The notes under the pieces: model-generated
Databases searched by the model: none
What the model was told of the DNA's origin: nothing
The model's input: only the letters and a program-made list of their open reading frames with translations
Assembly: GCA_034509425.1 (NCBI GenBank)
Contig: JAVTVJ010000011.1
Coordinates: 3,038,001 to 3,102,000, forward strand
Source: Eopsaltria australis
Lineage: Eukaryota; Chordata; Aves; Passeriformes; Petroicidae
Length of the DNA: 64,000 nt
Direction of reading: 5' to 3'
Program-made: the position numbers and the translations under genes
Part shown: in pieces, positions 1-12,556 of the stretch
Numbering within the stretch: position 1 is the first letter of the stretch
How the letters are laid out: each line of letters starts with the position of its first letter

Positions 1-1739
1 ACAGTTTGGTTCTAATGAACCCTGACCATTATGTTTAAATCAGCTGAGGATCCCCTTGGAAGTGAATAACTACAGTTTCTTAGGGGGTAAATAGATGAAT
101 TAACCATGAACACATGCATTGTGTCCAAGACAGATTTAAGTTACTCATTTTGGCTTTCTATTGTTTGCCCCTTTTCAGGAACAACTGAGTGGGACAAAGG
201 CAGGAAAGCCAAAAAAGCTGCACAAAATATGAAATCCCAACTGCAGTGTTTGTGCTAGGATTCTATTACCAAGTAATTAGTGTTTGCCCAACTTTTAACC
301 AGCAAGGCAGCTTGGTCGAGTTTTGTTTAACGTTAATGGTAAATGTAGCAACAGAGAAATCACTCAGGGCATATTACAGGTCCTGAGTAACTCCAATTCA
401 CAAATGCGACATCTGAAATGGATAGAACACATACAAAAGTAAAACATTTTTAATTATTTATGTGTGAAAAACTGGAATTCTGCAAGCATTTAAAACAAAC
501 CTTGAAATTTGCATATCATGACTTTTAGAAAAGCTCTAAGAAGGCTAAAACCAAAATTCAGCTGGAAATGAAAAGATTATTTAGTGTTGTATATCTATTA
601 GCATATGCTATTAAGAAAACTTCCCTCTCCAACCATCCAGGCACCCCTCTGGCACACACACTTAACCACCTGAGCTTGGTCTGAAGCCCCTTCACTCCAC
701 ACCCCACACTCACACAGTCAAATCACATTCCTCACCAGCTCAACCCCAGGTTTCCCACAGCAGTGTCTTAGATGTCCAGATGCTTAAAATAATTTAATCT
801 TGCTGCAATAACAATAACAAAATAGCAGCTTGAGCTGAGTGCCTCCAAGGAGGGACCCCAAGCAAAGGAACCCATGGGCTTTTGTACTCTTAGAGTTTAA
901 GCAAGAAAAAGTCTGGGGTTATCAGCTCCTGCCGTGTGCATTCACCTGGCTGGGCCACAAGTCCCTGTGCCCTTTGTTAGGCAAAGGGTCAGCAGTTCAC
1001 AGCCTCTTGCCACGGGCTTTCTGCACTCAGGGCTCAACCTGCAGCTGGCGCTGCATCTTGCAAACCGAGGTACCTGCCCTGAATGTATTCCTTAACAACA
1101 AACAGCATCAAAGCTGATGAAAATTACAAGAAGTGCAGTTTCATTGAAGAGAAGCTGTAGATGAACAGGTACACTTGTTTTTCAGAATTTTTATTAAAAA
1201 GAGCACATGCGAAGTCAAGCAGATAAGTGAAACATTTCCAAATACAGTAACTATTGATAAATTATATCAGAATCGAAAAAGATTTCTGAATTCCAGTGAA
1301 CTAGAGCAGATTCCATGGCCAGAGCAGATGCTATTCATGAGGTGTTACTACTGTACTGAATTTTTAACAAAAATGTTGTTGCAAATTCAAGATCTAAAAA
1401 GTGACTAGCATATATAGATCAAGCCATAATGTAGTATGAGGAGGTAATGAAGGAGATAATCAAAGGCATGGTTATAATACAGAACTACAAAGAACTGATG
1501 ATTCTCATTAGCTTTCAGAAGTAAATTAACATGCAAATGATTATTAAGGCTTTCCAATGAAACCATGATTTTTTTTTTTTTTGCTGTCTAACTTTAATTA
1601 CCTCATGAAAGGAAGTGTAATTCACAATCAAAATCAGTATAGTACATTTGTTATATTAATGATTCTCCACACTATAGCTATTCAGATACAGGGAAAAGTG
1701 GTGTAAAGGCTTCTGCCCTTCCATTCTAGCCTGCCTTAC
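1..1739. other. unassigned non-coding stretch
   Basis: AT-rich, complex single-copy-looking DNA with no recognisable gene or mobile element. The segment around 840-1120 is somewhat richer in G and C, but I see no family in it. A plus-strand exon-like open segment at 1186-1408 is listed separately. Confidence 0.5.
1186..1408 (+). other. candidate terminal exon (weak)
   Basis: A good 3' splice site (CTTGTTTTTCAG, ending at 1185) precedes an open frame of one base plus about 73 codons, ending in TAG at 1406-1408. The translation is charged and non-repetitive (it contains TIDKLYQNRKRF) but matches no family I know. No AATAAA follows within the next couple of hundred bases that would support a terminal exon. 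Open frames of this size arise by chance in AT-rich vertebrate DNA, so this is only a candidate. Confidence 0.1.
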
Positions 1740-2440
1740 TGTCATGTTTTAACCCCAGCCAGCAGTTCAGCCCCATGAAGTCCCTGCTCACTCTTCTTCA
1801 GTGGGATGGGGAGAGAATCAGGAGAAAAAAAGTGGGAAAACTCAGTGCATTGAGGTAAAAACCAACTAATAGGTAAAGCAAAAAGTGCAGTAACAAGTAA
1901 AGAAAACAAGGGATTCATTCACCACTTCTCATGGGCAGGCAGGTGTTCAGCCATCCCCAGGAAAGCTGGATTCCAGCATGTGCAGCCTGGAAAGACATAA
2001 AGCATCATTCATAATGACTTCCTCTTCTTCCTATTTAGTTCAGCTTTTGTTGCTGAGAACATCATACAGTCTGGGACATCCTTTGGTCAGCTGGGATCAG
2101 CTGTCCCAGCTCTGTCCCCTCCTAATTCCTTGTGCGCCTCCAGCCTGCTCCCTGGTCGGGTGAGGTAGAGGCAGAAAAGGCCTTGACTCTGTACAAGTGC
2201 TGCTCTGTAACAGCTGAAACTTCCTCATGTTATCAACAGTCCTCTCACAAATCCAAAACACAGCCCCATACTAATTACTATGAAGAAAATTAACTCTATC
2301 CCAGACAAAACCAGCAAAATCTCCACCCCTTATGCCATGCCATATGTCATACTCAAATCCAACACTAACCAATTGGAAAACCATTCCTACCCATCTTTTT
2401 CCACACACCTTGCCACCCATGACTGCACTACATTGGGGCA
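1740..2440 (-). mobile_element. avian-type endogenous retrovirus LTR, minus strand
   Basis: Plus-strand sequence starting TGTCATGTTTTAACCCCAGC at 1740 is the reverse complement of the conserved 3' terminus of a common bird ERV LTR group. The following block (GTGGGATGGGGAGAGAATC, then an A-rich stretch, then the segment ending at about 2316 with CTATCCCAGACAAAACCAGC) keeps the order expected of that LTR read on the minus strand. Similarity seems to continue to about 2440 (CTCCACCCCTTATGCCATGC and beyond), as in longer subfamilies, so the 5' LTR edge is uncertain. No internal gag/pol sequence adjoins it, so it is a solo or truncated LTR. I could not find a convincing target-site duplication. 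Family assignment is from memory of avian LTRs and not from a search. Confidence 0.75.
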
Positions 2441-3494
2441 TATCACTGTGTGATTCTCCTGAAATAGCGTGATGACTTTTGGAAAAGCCAGGAACAGATT
2501 TTTGAGACACATGAGTATGAACATTCTGATTAATCAAGCATGTTCAAGGTACTGGAGAGTCATTCTAACAAGGCAGAAGAGATTTACTTCACAGAAGATA
2601 GTGAAGGTAACATTCTTTGTTTTCTCTACAAATTGGCTCTTGGAGGAGAAAAGCATAATTGTTAATTTTTTCCCACAGCACTTGGACAACAGCTCTGCAG
2701 ATAACAAATATCAAATATGATAAAGATCTTAAGATTCTCAAAAATGCTTTAAGATGTTCTTTCTATCGAAATGAAGCAAATATACATAGAGGCTACATAA
2801 GGCTACCCATTTTTACATGAAAGAAAAAAAGACATAGTAACCCCAAGACCTCTATTCCAATACCTCTAAAACTCCTCTGTCCCATGACAGAATAGCAAAA
2901 ATGAGATACTCCTCACAAAGAATACTTGTGAAGGCATACATCTACTTTGTATAATACTGATGTCAATCAATCTGAGAATCAATGTCATACCATTTAAAAT
3001 TAAAAATTCTACTAGTCATGTGCTACTGGCTAAGCTATGTATCTGTCATAGATGCATAACATCTTAAGAACCTACCTGAGAAATAAAATATGTTCTTTCT
3101 CATAAATGAAGATTAAAGGTAGTCATTCCCTATATAACCAGATTAAAAAATTCAGTCTTTGAGTCACTTTAACTCAAGGTTAAATATGCAACAAAACAAT
3201 GGATCACTCTGTATTTTTTGTTGGTAGGGTATTGCTCCTGTGACCTTAATAAAGAAAAAATTGAACATGGACTTGCTTTGACAGATTTTGACAAAAACAG
3301 AGACATAGGAAAGTGCATGAAGTTTTGGGGTTTTTCTGTTGTTGCTTTTAATTCGCTGGTGTTCACAGCCTTCCCAAGTCAATCTGTCTCTTAAATTCTC
3401 AGTTTGTGCCATAGATGAGGTCAAGAACCAAGTGGAGGCATTCATAATCTTCTAAATTAAATGACCGCCTCGGCAAGAGATCTCACTCCTTTAG

Positions 3495-3620
3495 CAGCAT
3501 GCAGTTAAGGGATTACTGGAGCATTACTGCAGTAGACAAGGAAAGTCTAGGTATCAACTCAATAGCAGAATCCTATGGAAATGGCAATTTCAGCAATAAG
3601 CTGTATGGGTCACAAATGAG
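3495..3620 (+). other. candidate internal exon A
   Basis: The segment is bounded by TCTCACTCCTTTAG (3' splice site; the following CAG gives an in-frame NAGNAG alternative) and a consensus donor GTAAGT at 3621. One frame is open through its full length: one base, 41 codons, then two bases (phase 2 to phase 2). The translation includes LRDYWSITAVDKESLGINS. I do not recognise the protein. Its end phase is compatible with candidate exon B at 35,789, which would make the first codon across the junction AGT (Ser), but a 32-kb intron is implied and nothing in the window proves the link. Confidence 0.14.
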
Positions 3621-3826
3621 GTAAGTAAACTCAGAAAATCCTTTCAAGGCAAGTATTTCCCTCAGCACTCTCCTACAGATTCTGAAACTAAGATTAGTGA
3701 AATGGTATATTTTACTGAATCCCCAGAGTGTCATAATTTAATAGTATTTCACAGCTACAGTACATCATCACATTACATTACACTCTCCCTGTCACCATAC
3801 AAACTACAATACCATGAAGTGATAAC

Positions 3827-3870
3827 ACAGTGTAATGAGACATACAATACAGTGTAATATGATATACAAG
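3827..3870 (+). repeat. short tandem duplication, 22-bp period
   Basis: The string ACAGTGTAAT recurs at 3827 and 3849, followed in each case by a similar tail (GAGACATACAAT and ATGATATACAAG). It looks like a small replication-slippage duplication. Confidence 0.5.
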
Positions 3871-6800
3871 AAAGTCAATGCAGCATATCTCAAAAATTAC
3901 CCCCATTTAAAGGGAAACCTAATACATATTTCATATAAATGTACAGGTCACTCATTTTCACCATTTTTTGGATGTGTTTAATCACTGGGCATCTTGATAT
4001 TTTCACAGAGAAATTTAATATTATAGTCAGAAGCAATCATATTTTACTAAGAAAGCTGAAATCATAAAATGGAAACCATTTTCTATGCAACTTCCTGAAA
4101 GAACTTTAAAAGTCTCTGGAAAAAATGCTTTTACAATAAAAGAGTTCAAGCAACCTTATAAGAGCCTCATGTCTCTGAGAGGTGGTATGTGTGGCAATTA
4201 ACATTGTCCATAGAATTGAAAATCAGGTTGGTGGGTGCTGGCTTCCTCCACACACATGTGCACACTAATATCCTTTTACCTTGGCTATTCCATGAGTACA
4301 TTCACATATAGATAGCTAATCTTTCCTAACTGCTGTTGAGATGTGAGTTAGGGAATTTCTTCCTTTCCAACAGGAAGAGATGGTCAAAAACTAGTAATAA
4401 AACCTCTCAAGAAAAAGCTAATAAGGACAAACCTAGTTGCAGATGGGTTTAAGTACACATTATGAGTATCTCCAAAGAAAAAACATTCAAGTATAACCAA
4501 ATTAGAGGAACATTTTACTAACATTACATTTGTATGGAAGAACAGTTATCACTTGAAAGGAAGCCTAGATGAGAACCCACACAAAACACACTTCTCAGAT
4601 CTCCCCAGTAGATGGATAAAGTATCTGATTTTTTTAATATAAAAATTAATACCTTGTATTGTCAGTTATTTAAATCTGTAGTAAGATAGCCCAGCTACCC
4701 TAAAGAAGCTAATTTTCTCTCACATTCTTCTGCATTTATCTGAAACTGTGTCAATCTGCAGCATATCCTTTTCCAACTTACAAAGCTAGGTGTTTTTCAC
4801 CTTCTGTCTGCTGAGAAAGGAAGATATAAATAGCAAAGAGGAGAGAAAACTAGGTACTGATGCACATCACAGCCATCTCCCACTTTCATACATATGAAGA
4901 GAATCACAGGGTCAGCAATGAGACAGCAGGAAATGGAACTTAGCCTAGGAAATTTTTTTGTGTCTGTCAAAAAATCATTTAACAGTGATATTATAATACA
5001 GATTAAGTTAGAATATATTTCAGGAAAAAAAAAACAGTCTTCAACCTCTGTAAAATAAATATTCAGTGTCCTTGAACACACAAAGCAATCTTTTCATAAC
5101 ATTTTCACATTTTAATTCATTCTCTTAACAGGTCCTAAATTTATGTTTTACTAATTTGCGATCATGATTTTTAAATTCTTACTGTTCTACAGAACTTGTA
5201 TAAGAAGCACTAAATTTGAACCACATTTTCTGAATCTTTCTGAGATGTATTAATTTAGGATTATTACTGTCAAGAGTGAAATACTCTCCTAAGCATGCTG
5301 CTTCACATCACAAAACTTCACAATTGAACTGGAATTCCATTATATCAAACTAGCAAAGTTATCTGCCGTTTAAAATAATCAGTAATAATGGCTGTTTTTA
5401 TGGAATGTAAAGATGCCTGTTCTCAATCAGAACAACCTCAAAACACTTTTCCACCTCAGAAAATTCGGTGTTTATTAATATCATTCTTTTCTTTACTAAT
5501 AATTTTTCAAAAGCCTGAAAGATGCTTTTTCAAAAAATCCATGTGCAGAAAAAGTTTCAATCAATTTATTTATAGTTATTAGTGGGGTGGATGGTTTGCC
5601 TGATTTTCTTTTTCCTTTATAGAATTAAACTTGGTAGCTTGCTTAAAAATAATTATTTGCATATTCAGCCATTCACATTAAAATATATTGAGACAGACAA
5701 TTACAGAAAACAAAATTCATCTGGAGGCTTGTGCTGCTCCAGAACTCACTCACATGATGCAGATTTCACAGCTAATGGTCTGTTAATGTGAAAAAGGGGT
5801 ACTCTAAAACATCATGACTTCAACATCAGATTTGAAAATAAAAAGAATTGCAAATACAGAATTATTTAAACGAAAATTTCCCCAACTTTATACTGCCAAT
5901 TGCTCAAACAAAACCATAGGGAAATGCAGGATGGAAGCTAAGCCTACAGCGAAAAGACCAGTGTAGTTTCCATTTGGTTAATCACAAGTAATCAGCATAT
6001 CAGAGTTTAGATGGTTTCCTAAGCACATTGAACTCCTCAGGACCTTTTTTTTATTGCAGGTGTCTGAGTTGCAGAGGGAAAACTGAAGTGTAGAACCTTA
6101 GATCACTATTCCTTATAACTTCTGTCCAGGGGCAGCAAAGCAGCATACAAAGTGTTTCTGTCAAAATCTATTCTCAGAATGCCAAGAAAGTAAAAATTGG
6201 TAATCTTCTTAAAGCAAGTTATCTTTACTATTTTTAACACTATTAAAGGAACCAAAGCAGAGAAATGCTGCAGTGTGTATAAATAATTAAATTTTCAACA
6301 AATGTACAAGTATACTGTTAATGGATTGGCAGACCTAAGGAGGGAATGACATTTTTGAATGAAACATTTTAAAATTTTGCTACCATAGTCTAGGAGAGTC
6401 ACTCTTCAGAACTTGAAATCCATTGCCTAAGTCTTCTTAGTTATCCTAGATGAAAAGGCTGTACATTTTTCCCTATTCTGGCAAGACCTCTAACACCCTC
6501 TTGAAACAGAAAAAGGGTTTTTTAGCTTTAGCTCTCCTTTATATCTCACACAGGATTAATCCTCAGAGATGAGTGTGACCAAAGGCACAAGATAGAAAGC
6601 ATAGTTATTACTTTGGCAGGTTGTTAAAGTCTTTTATTTGGAATCTAACATTGTCTTTGTTGTTACAAGGAAAACTGTTCAGCATTCTTGCAGTATTTGT
6701 TCCATTCCAGTTTCCTGGCATATAGCCCTTTTGTAAGCACTTCAGAGGCTAGTGTCTGTGCTTAAAAAGGCCATTTTATGTTTACAGTATGATCTTTCTG

Positions 6801-8898
6801 CCTAGAGTCATGCTAAGAAGAGGAATGAGATATGCTGCAAAATTCTAACAGTGATGCCTGTTTTCATTCTTCTCTGTACCCATGTAGTTGTGAGGCCTTT
6901 GCTCTACATATTTATCTCCTTTGCAGAAACTCCCAGTATTTTTCCCCAAAACAACCTAGGAGAGTTGACAGCTATATGGTAGAGCTAAGATACTGAAGCA
7001 GAAAAAAGAGATGAAGGCTAAGACTGTGCAAAAATATAATTAAATAATTAATAGCAGATCCTCTTCTTCTATAGTGGCAAAATTCCCACTGAAGCTTTTA
7101 GACCTGCATTTTTTCCAGCTTTTTCCATTTTGTCCAATTTTTGGACATTGGCTTCATATCTTTGTTCAGTCTCATAGTCTTCATTCTCCACCATGCTAAC
7201 ACAGTAAGAAGTAATGAATTGTTTTTATTTGTAAGAAGTTATGTAATGACCTCTACTGTCAATGTTCAAGTCCTGGAATATAATATTAAATTAACATGAA
7301 CAACTGAAAAGTAATCAGATGAATTACTTCTTAGGTTGCACAAAGTCTTTCTTATCCATTCAATGTAGCACCTCAGTCCCTACTTTTAAATTAATATAGT
7401 TTCATTAATTTCTCTTTACTGTACTCTCTTTCATGCATGTCCTAAAACCCTCCTGACAATGTGTAAACAGAAATCTTAATTTATAAACCATTATTTATTT
7501 CCAGAACTTATATAAAACAAAAATATTATTTAGTAAGTTGCAGAGTCTTTTATCAGGATGAATGGCAGCATATTTGAAAAGAGCAGAACCTATCTTTGTT
7601 TGCCTGTCCATAACTGAAGTAATGGCATAAGAGCACTAAACCAACGTCTCTTACGACACCAAATTAAATTTCTTTCAGGATTAATGGTCCACTCTAGTGT
7701 GAAGGAGATTAGAACTAGAAGCAAAGACACAAGAAAGTCCAGGGCTGCCCCTTGGTTCATTTCTATGGAATTTGTTAGTAAGCAGAGCCAAGAAGTCAAG
7801 CATTTGGGTAAACAGTTCGACGTGAAATTGCTTACTGAATGCTATCAGACGTTATGGTCAAATCCATCTGCTGCACAGTTAGGCAGGAGATAGAGTGATT
7901 TAGCACTGCATACAAATCACTGGGATTCTGTGTGCTGGTACCAACTGAAAGGCTGGCAGCCATAAGGTTGCCAGTCACCAAGTGTCACTTCTTCATTTGC
8001 ATCACATTGATATTCAGACAGTGCCAACCAACCCCAAAAGTGAATATATTGCTACAAGAAAGTCAATATTTTACAATAATTGTAGGAATTCTGAAGCACT
8101 AATTTAAAAGACTACTTAGAGCAAACCATTTACTATTTTATACGCATGTATATTGCTGCTCATTGCTATGGATACCTAAAATCAGAGTAGTCCTGTGAAG
8201 CTCTTAATTTTAGACACTTGGTCTTTTACAAAGCAAACTGCCAGTATTTAGTTTAACTAGTAAAACTAAGTTTTTAGAGACCTCCTTGACTTTCCTAACA
8301 TAATTATTTACTGTACATGGTTCATTTGTCTCTCTCTTTTTAATTTTGTTGAAAAAACATTTCATTAGGTTTTTTGCCCTGAAATGTGCCACCAGCCTGT
8401 CAAATCAAACCACCATTTTTTCTTTGGAAATATCAGCCTTGCAGAGAACTGTTCTTCTGAAAAATAAAAACAAGTTGAACCAACAAAATAAAAAGTAAGG
8501 AATGCTCTGGTGTTTTACACTTTCCTTGTAGCATAAAAAACACCAACGGAACTTCAATTTCAGTATCCTTTCAAGGGCTTTTATGTATGAAAACAGAGAA
8601 AAATTCAACTAAACCAAACACATAAATTACATAAATACTCCTTTTATCATCACTGTCTTTGGAAGTACAAAAATTCCTAGACTAGGCAAATATGAGACAT
8701 TAATATAATTCAAACATTACCTGATCACGTGACTATGGCAATTTACCTACATTGAGCTGTCCTTATTTATGAAACTTGTCTTTCATGCTATGGATGGACT
8801 GCATCTCTTACTTATTGATGCCTGAAGGATTTTTTCTGCTTTTCTTCTGAATATTTCTTACACTGTTGCCTATATTCACAAGTATTAGCATGCATACT

Positions 8899-9281
8899 TG
8901 TGATGCTTTAGGTGATAGTTTAGCCTGGTTTCATGGTGTTTAGCAGGCCGGTAGACTAAACACCCCTGAAACCACGTAGAGTTAGAAGACCAAACACCCT
9001 GTTTTCGTGAGCCCTCAAGGTCTCCTAGGACAGATTTTGTAAACTAGAAGTTAGCCCACCCAGGCCCCTTATTGGGCCCTCTGGTTAGATATGCTAATGT
9101 GTAGAGTCTTTAATTGTATACTTGATTGGGGGGACGAGGCTTTTGCGGCGTGTTCTACCTGGACGGCAGAAGCCATCGAATGGGATCCTATTAAAATACC
9201 GAGGGAAACAACCCCCAACCCTCTAACTGTGTCTGAACCTCTATTTCCTAAGACCAGAAAAAGGCATCATTATCCTTCCCA
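8899..9281 (+). mobile_element. probable ERV LTR (solo), plus strand
   Basis: A 383-bp block stands out by its CpGs and GC-rich composition within AT-rich DNA. It begins TGTGATGC and ends CTTCCCA (TG...CA), and is flanked on both sides by TACT (8895-8898 and 9282-9285), a 4-bp target duplication as made by class I (gammaretrovirus-like) integrases. Inside are an octamer-like ATGCTAAT (9093-9100), a TATACTTG box (9117-9124) and ATTAAA poly(A)-signal-like sequence in CCTATTAAAATACC, in LTR-like order for the plus strand. A 17-18-bp imperfect inverted repeat (8927-8943 with 8956-8973) lies near the 5' end. There is no internal retroviral sequence beside it. A 4-bp match can arise by chance, so the exact edges are moderately supported. 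Confidence 0.55.
8927..8973. repeat. imperfect inverted repeat (hairpin)
   Basis: GGTTTCATGGTGTTTAG (8927-8943) is followed after 12 bases by CTAAACACCCCTGAAACC (8956-8973). The reverse complement of the second arm matches the first with one inserted base and one mismatch. It lies in the U3-like part of the LTR-like element and could extrude as a cruciform or mark an element terminus. Confidence 0.8.
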
Positions 9282-12200
9282 TACTTATCAATCAGATTTT
9301 TTTTTAAATATAAATTGGTGAGTTTTCCCTATTTGGGAAAAAAATAAGTCTTCAACAAAGACAAATCTATCAAGTAAAATTTGAATTCTATCCCATAGGC
9401 ATATATTTCCCATCTGACAGTGTCTTTTTCTCTTCATCTCAAGATACATTTCAGTAGATATTTCTGCAGCTACAATACAGAAGAGGTAAAAAGCAGCAAT
9501 AAGCTTTGTTTTCATTAAAGTTCTGCAGTTTGTGAGAGGGGGCATTCATTTTGAACAGGGAAGGAAGCATTTCTCAGCAACTAATAATGGTAGCTCACAA
9601 GTCTGATTATGTCAGTACTGGCTCCCAGAAAAGACCAACCGATATAATTGATCTTGTAACATTTAAAGGCTCTTCACTTCAAGCGTATTTTATTGCTGCC
9701 TGGCTACAATTATGTTGACCAGAAGTGAGGCCAGCTCAGGGGTTCAGAACTCAGAGGAAAATCAGTTCAGCATGTAACCACTTCACTGCTAATGGCAGAA
9801 GTTGCATGGGAAATTAATTTTCAGGATCACATTAAGTCAGACTGCAGAACTATTGTGGGATTCACTTGGATAAAATTGCTCTAGCTGCTGGAAAGATGAG
9901 TGTCAGTAATGATATTTATTAAACAAAATGAATAACGTTTGGAAGCCATGGAAACCAGAGAACTAAAATTGGGTATATGCACTAAGTTCAAGGGGTCACC
10001 AAGAGCTTTTAAGACAATCAAAGGACTTCAAGTACAATTGTAGATTAGATAAATTCCTAAGCATTTTTATCCACCCTCCATCTCATAGAAGATAACAAAG
10101 TAAAATTAACAGAAAATACCAGAATGTATAATCAAGGAAATTAATGTCCAGCCCTGCTATAGAAGAATATTTTCATCCTTTGGATATCAACCTCAGTTAA
10201 GCTTCCATTCTTCTTTATGATTCAAAGATCAATTCTTTACCTAGATAGACTGCAAAACAGAAAAAAAAGGGGGGGAGGGAGCAGGAAAATATCCTAGCTA
10301 GAATTAAAATTTGTGAAAAATTCATAGAAAGTTGTAGAGATATAGTCCATAAAGGTGTTAACCATATAAGTAAAACAGAAAAAAAAGCAAAAATGTATTT
10401 GACAGAAATTAAATGAGAAAAAGTAATAGATTAAAAAACATTTAAAGACACATGGCTCTTAATGACATGGGGAGTTATTTTGTTTTTCTCTGGAAGACTA
10501 CTGTACTCTAAATCTTCCAAAATATCACATCCATGCTACCTTTATAACTATTATTAGCTCAATTGACTAGTTGAACTACTTACACTGTGCAAAGCTAAGA
10601 TTTTAAGATTGCAAATGAGAGAGGTAGAAGAAGGAAGAGATATAAAAAAGCCCAATAATTTTGTTTTCTAAAAGGCCAACAGAGACCACTGCTTTTGAAA
10701 TGCAGCAAAATATTTTTATTTTGAATTTTGCTTCAGTAATTCTTTAATAAAAGAAAAAAATGCCAGGTCACTATAGTTACCATAAAGATTCTACAATACA
10801 CTTCCTATCTCTTGTACAGTGCAAAAGAAATAAATGAAAAATGCATTCACACGGCTTCTTTTTTTCTTTAAAGAAACGGTCCAGTTGTTCAGAGTATCTT
10901 AACTTGGAAATGAGATCTCAGTTCTTTCACAGAGCATTTTGCATTGCTTTATGGGCAATACAGTACTTACTACACTCGAACTACTGTTTCATTAGTCGTA
11001 TTATCTGCAGGAATAATGGTGTCAGGTACTTTGCCTTAAAAATATGTGTTTAAATGCAATTGATACAACTAAAAAATTGGGATTTTAAAGATTTTAAAAA
11101 GAAATTAGTCTCTTCAGATTTACTCTGTATCAAAAGAACAAAAAGGATAATGTTACTTCCAGCAGGAGCACTCAAATTTAAAACACTGTCTTATTGCGTC
11201 TCATTTGAAGCCATATTACACTATAAGGTACAAATACAGTGAAAGTTAATCAAGCATACCTAGTATCTAATGCAGCTGACAGCTTTCTAAGATAACACAA
11301 GTGCTTCATTTTACCCATTAGTGGGAACATCATAAGGGTGAAAATGTCCTTTAATACTCAACTTCCATAAATAGGCCATCTGTTTTCCATTTGATCAATA
11401 TGAAGATGTACTGAAATAAAGCCAGACTCCTGTATTTGTTAACAATAACATCCTTTACCATGCCTAGAATTACTTAGCTCACTTTTAAAAACTCATTGCC
11501 ACAGATGCCATTTATGTGGCATATTCCCTGTTCTGGAACACCTGCATTGTTCAACATATCCATATATTACTGCACCGTAAATACTTCTGTTCTAAATGAT
11601 GCAAAAATATATGTATATGTAAGCATGCCAGTAGGGGAGAGAGGAACATCTTCAACTGAGATAGCCAATACTTGGTGGGGAAAAAATAAACAAAAAGAAC
11701 ATTCCGAATTACATGATCACATTTCTCTAAACTGCTCACCTCCAGCATTTCCTCTCAGCTCCTAAAAGCCTGTTTCTTATTAGAATGGGCAGGAGTTGAT
11801 GTTTCTTCTCCCTTCCATGTTTTTCACAAGATGGCAACATTAAGGTAATATCATTCAGAGAAGACACCAGTCCCATTCCAGATCTTGAAACCAGAATTGG
11901 ATGGACCTATTTCCACTGCACAGAGATGACTATGCATCCATGGTGCTAGAGATTCACACCATTACATCTTGGTTCTCACCAGCAAATATTCCAAGGAATT
12001 TTCTGAAGAAATCTGTTCATATTATCAAGTGTCTTCTTGCACCCTGAAAACACAGGCGGATTTTAGAACAACAGATGTAAAAGCATCTTAACAATAAAAA
12101 AAAAGAAATGCATTATGTACTTTTTTTAAGTCTTGACCTGAAATATTTTTTCAAAGTCTTTTGTTTTTTTTAATTGGCACAGGATCTGAACTGGTGTTCT

Positions 12201-12504
12201 TTTCCTTGTAGTGGTGGGGTGTTTTTTGCCTGTACATAATATATAATTACTTTGTGATTAGAAAAAAAACTTTAACTTAAAGAGATAGAATACCTCCACG
12301 ATTAGTAAGGAGCTAATTATATAAAGGATACATGCCACCAACTGTTTTCACTATCCTAATCAGGAAAGGGGGTTATGATTATTTTTCATGTGTTTCTCTA
12401 ATGTTATGTCTTTAAGGAATTTGAGAGGTCAACTTAAAAATTGTTTTCTGTAAAGACTGGATCACTGCAAGATATGTAGAGAAACTGATTTACATGTCTT
12501 ATAT
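9282..12504. other. unassigned non-coding stretch
   Basis: AT-rich DNA with short homopurine runs (for example 10258-10286, an A-run followed by a G-run). I see no recognisable gene, RNA or transposon. Confidence 0.5.
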
Positions 12505-12556
12505 CCATATGCATGTATATATGTGTGTATACACATATATAGATATATAGATATAA
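12505..12556. repeat. TA/GTATA-rich simple repeat
   Basis: Alternating TATATGTGTGTATACACATATATAG-like tract, partly self-complementary. This is microsatellite-type low complexity. Confidence 0.8.

Larger units (their letters stand above)
2441..8898. other. unassigned intergenic or intronic stretch
   Basis: About 6.4 kb of AT-rich DNA without a recognisable gene or mobile element. It contains a short 22-bp period tandem duplication (3827-3870) and one splice-bounded open segment (3495-3620), both listed separately. The open frames here are short, frequently overlap on both strands and lack codon bias, as expected by chance. Confidence 0.5.
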
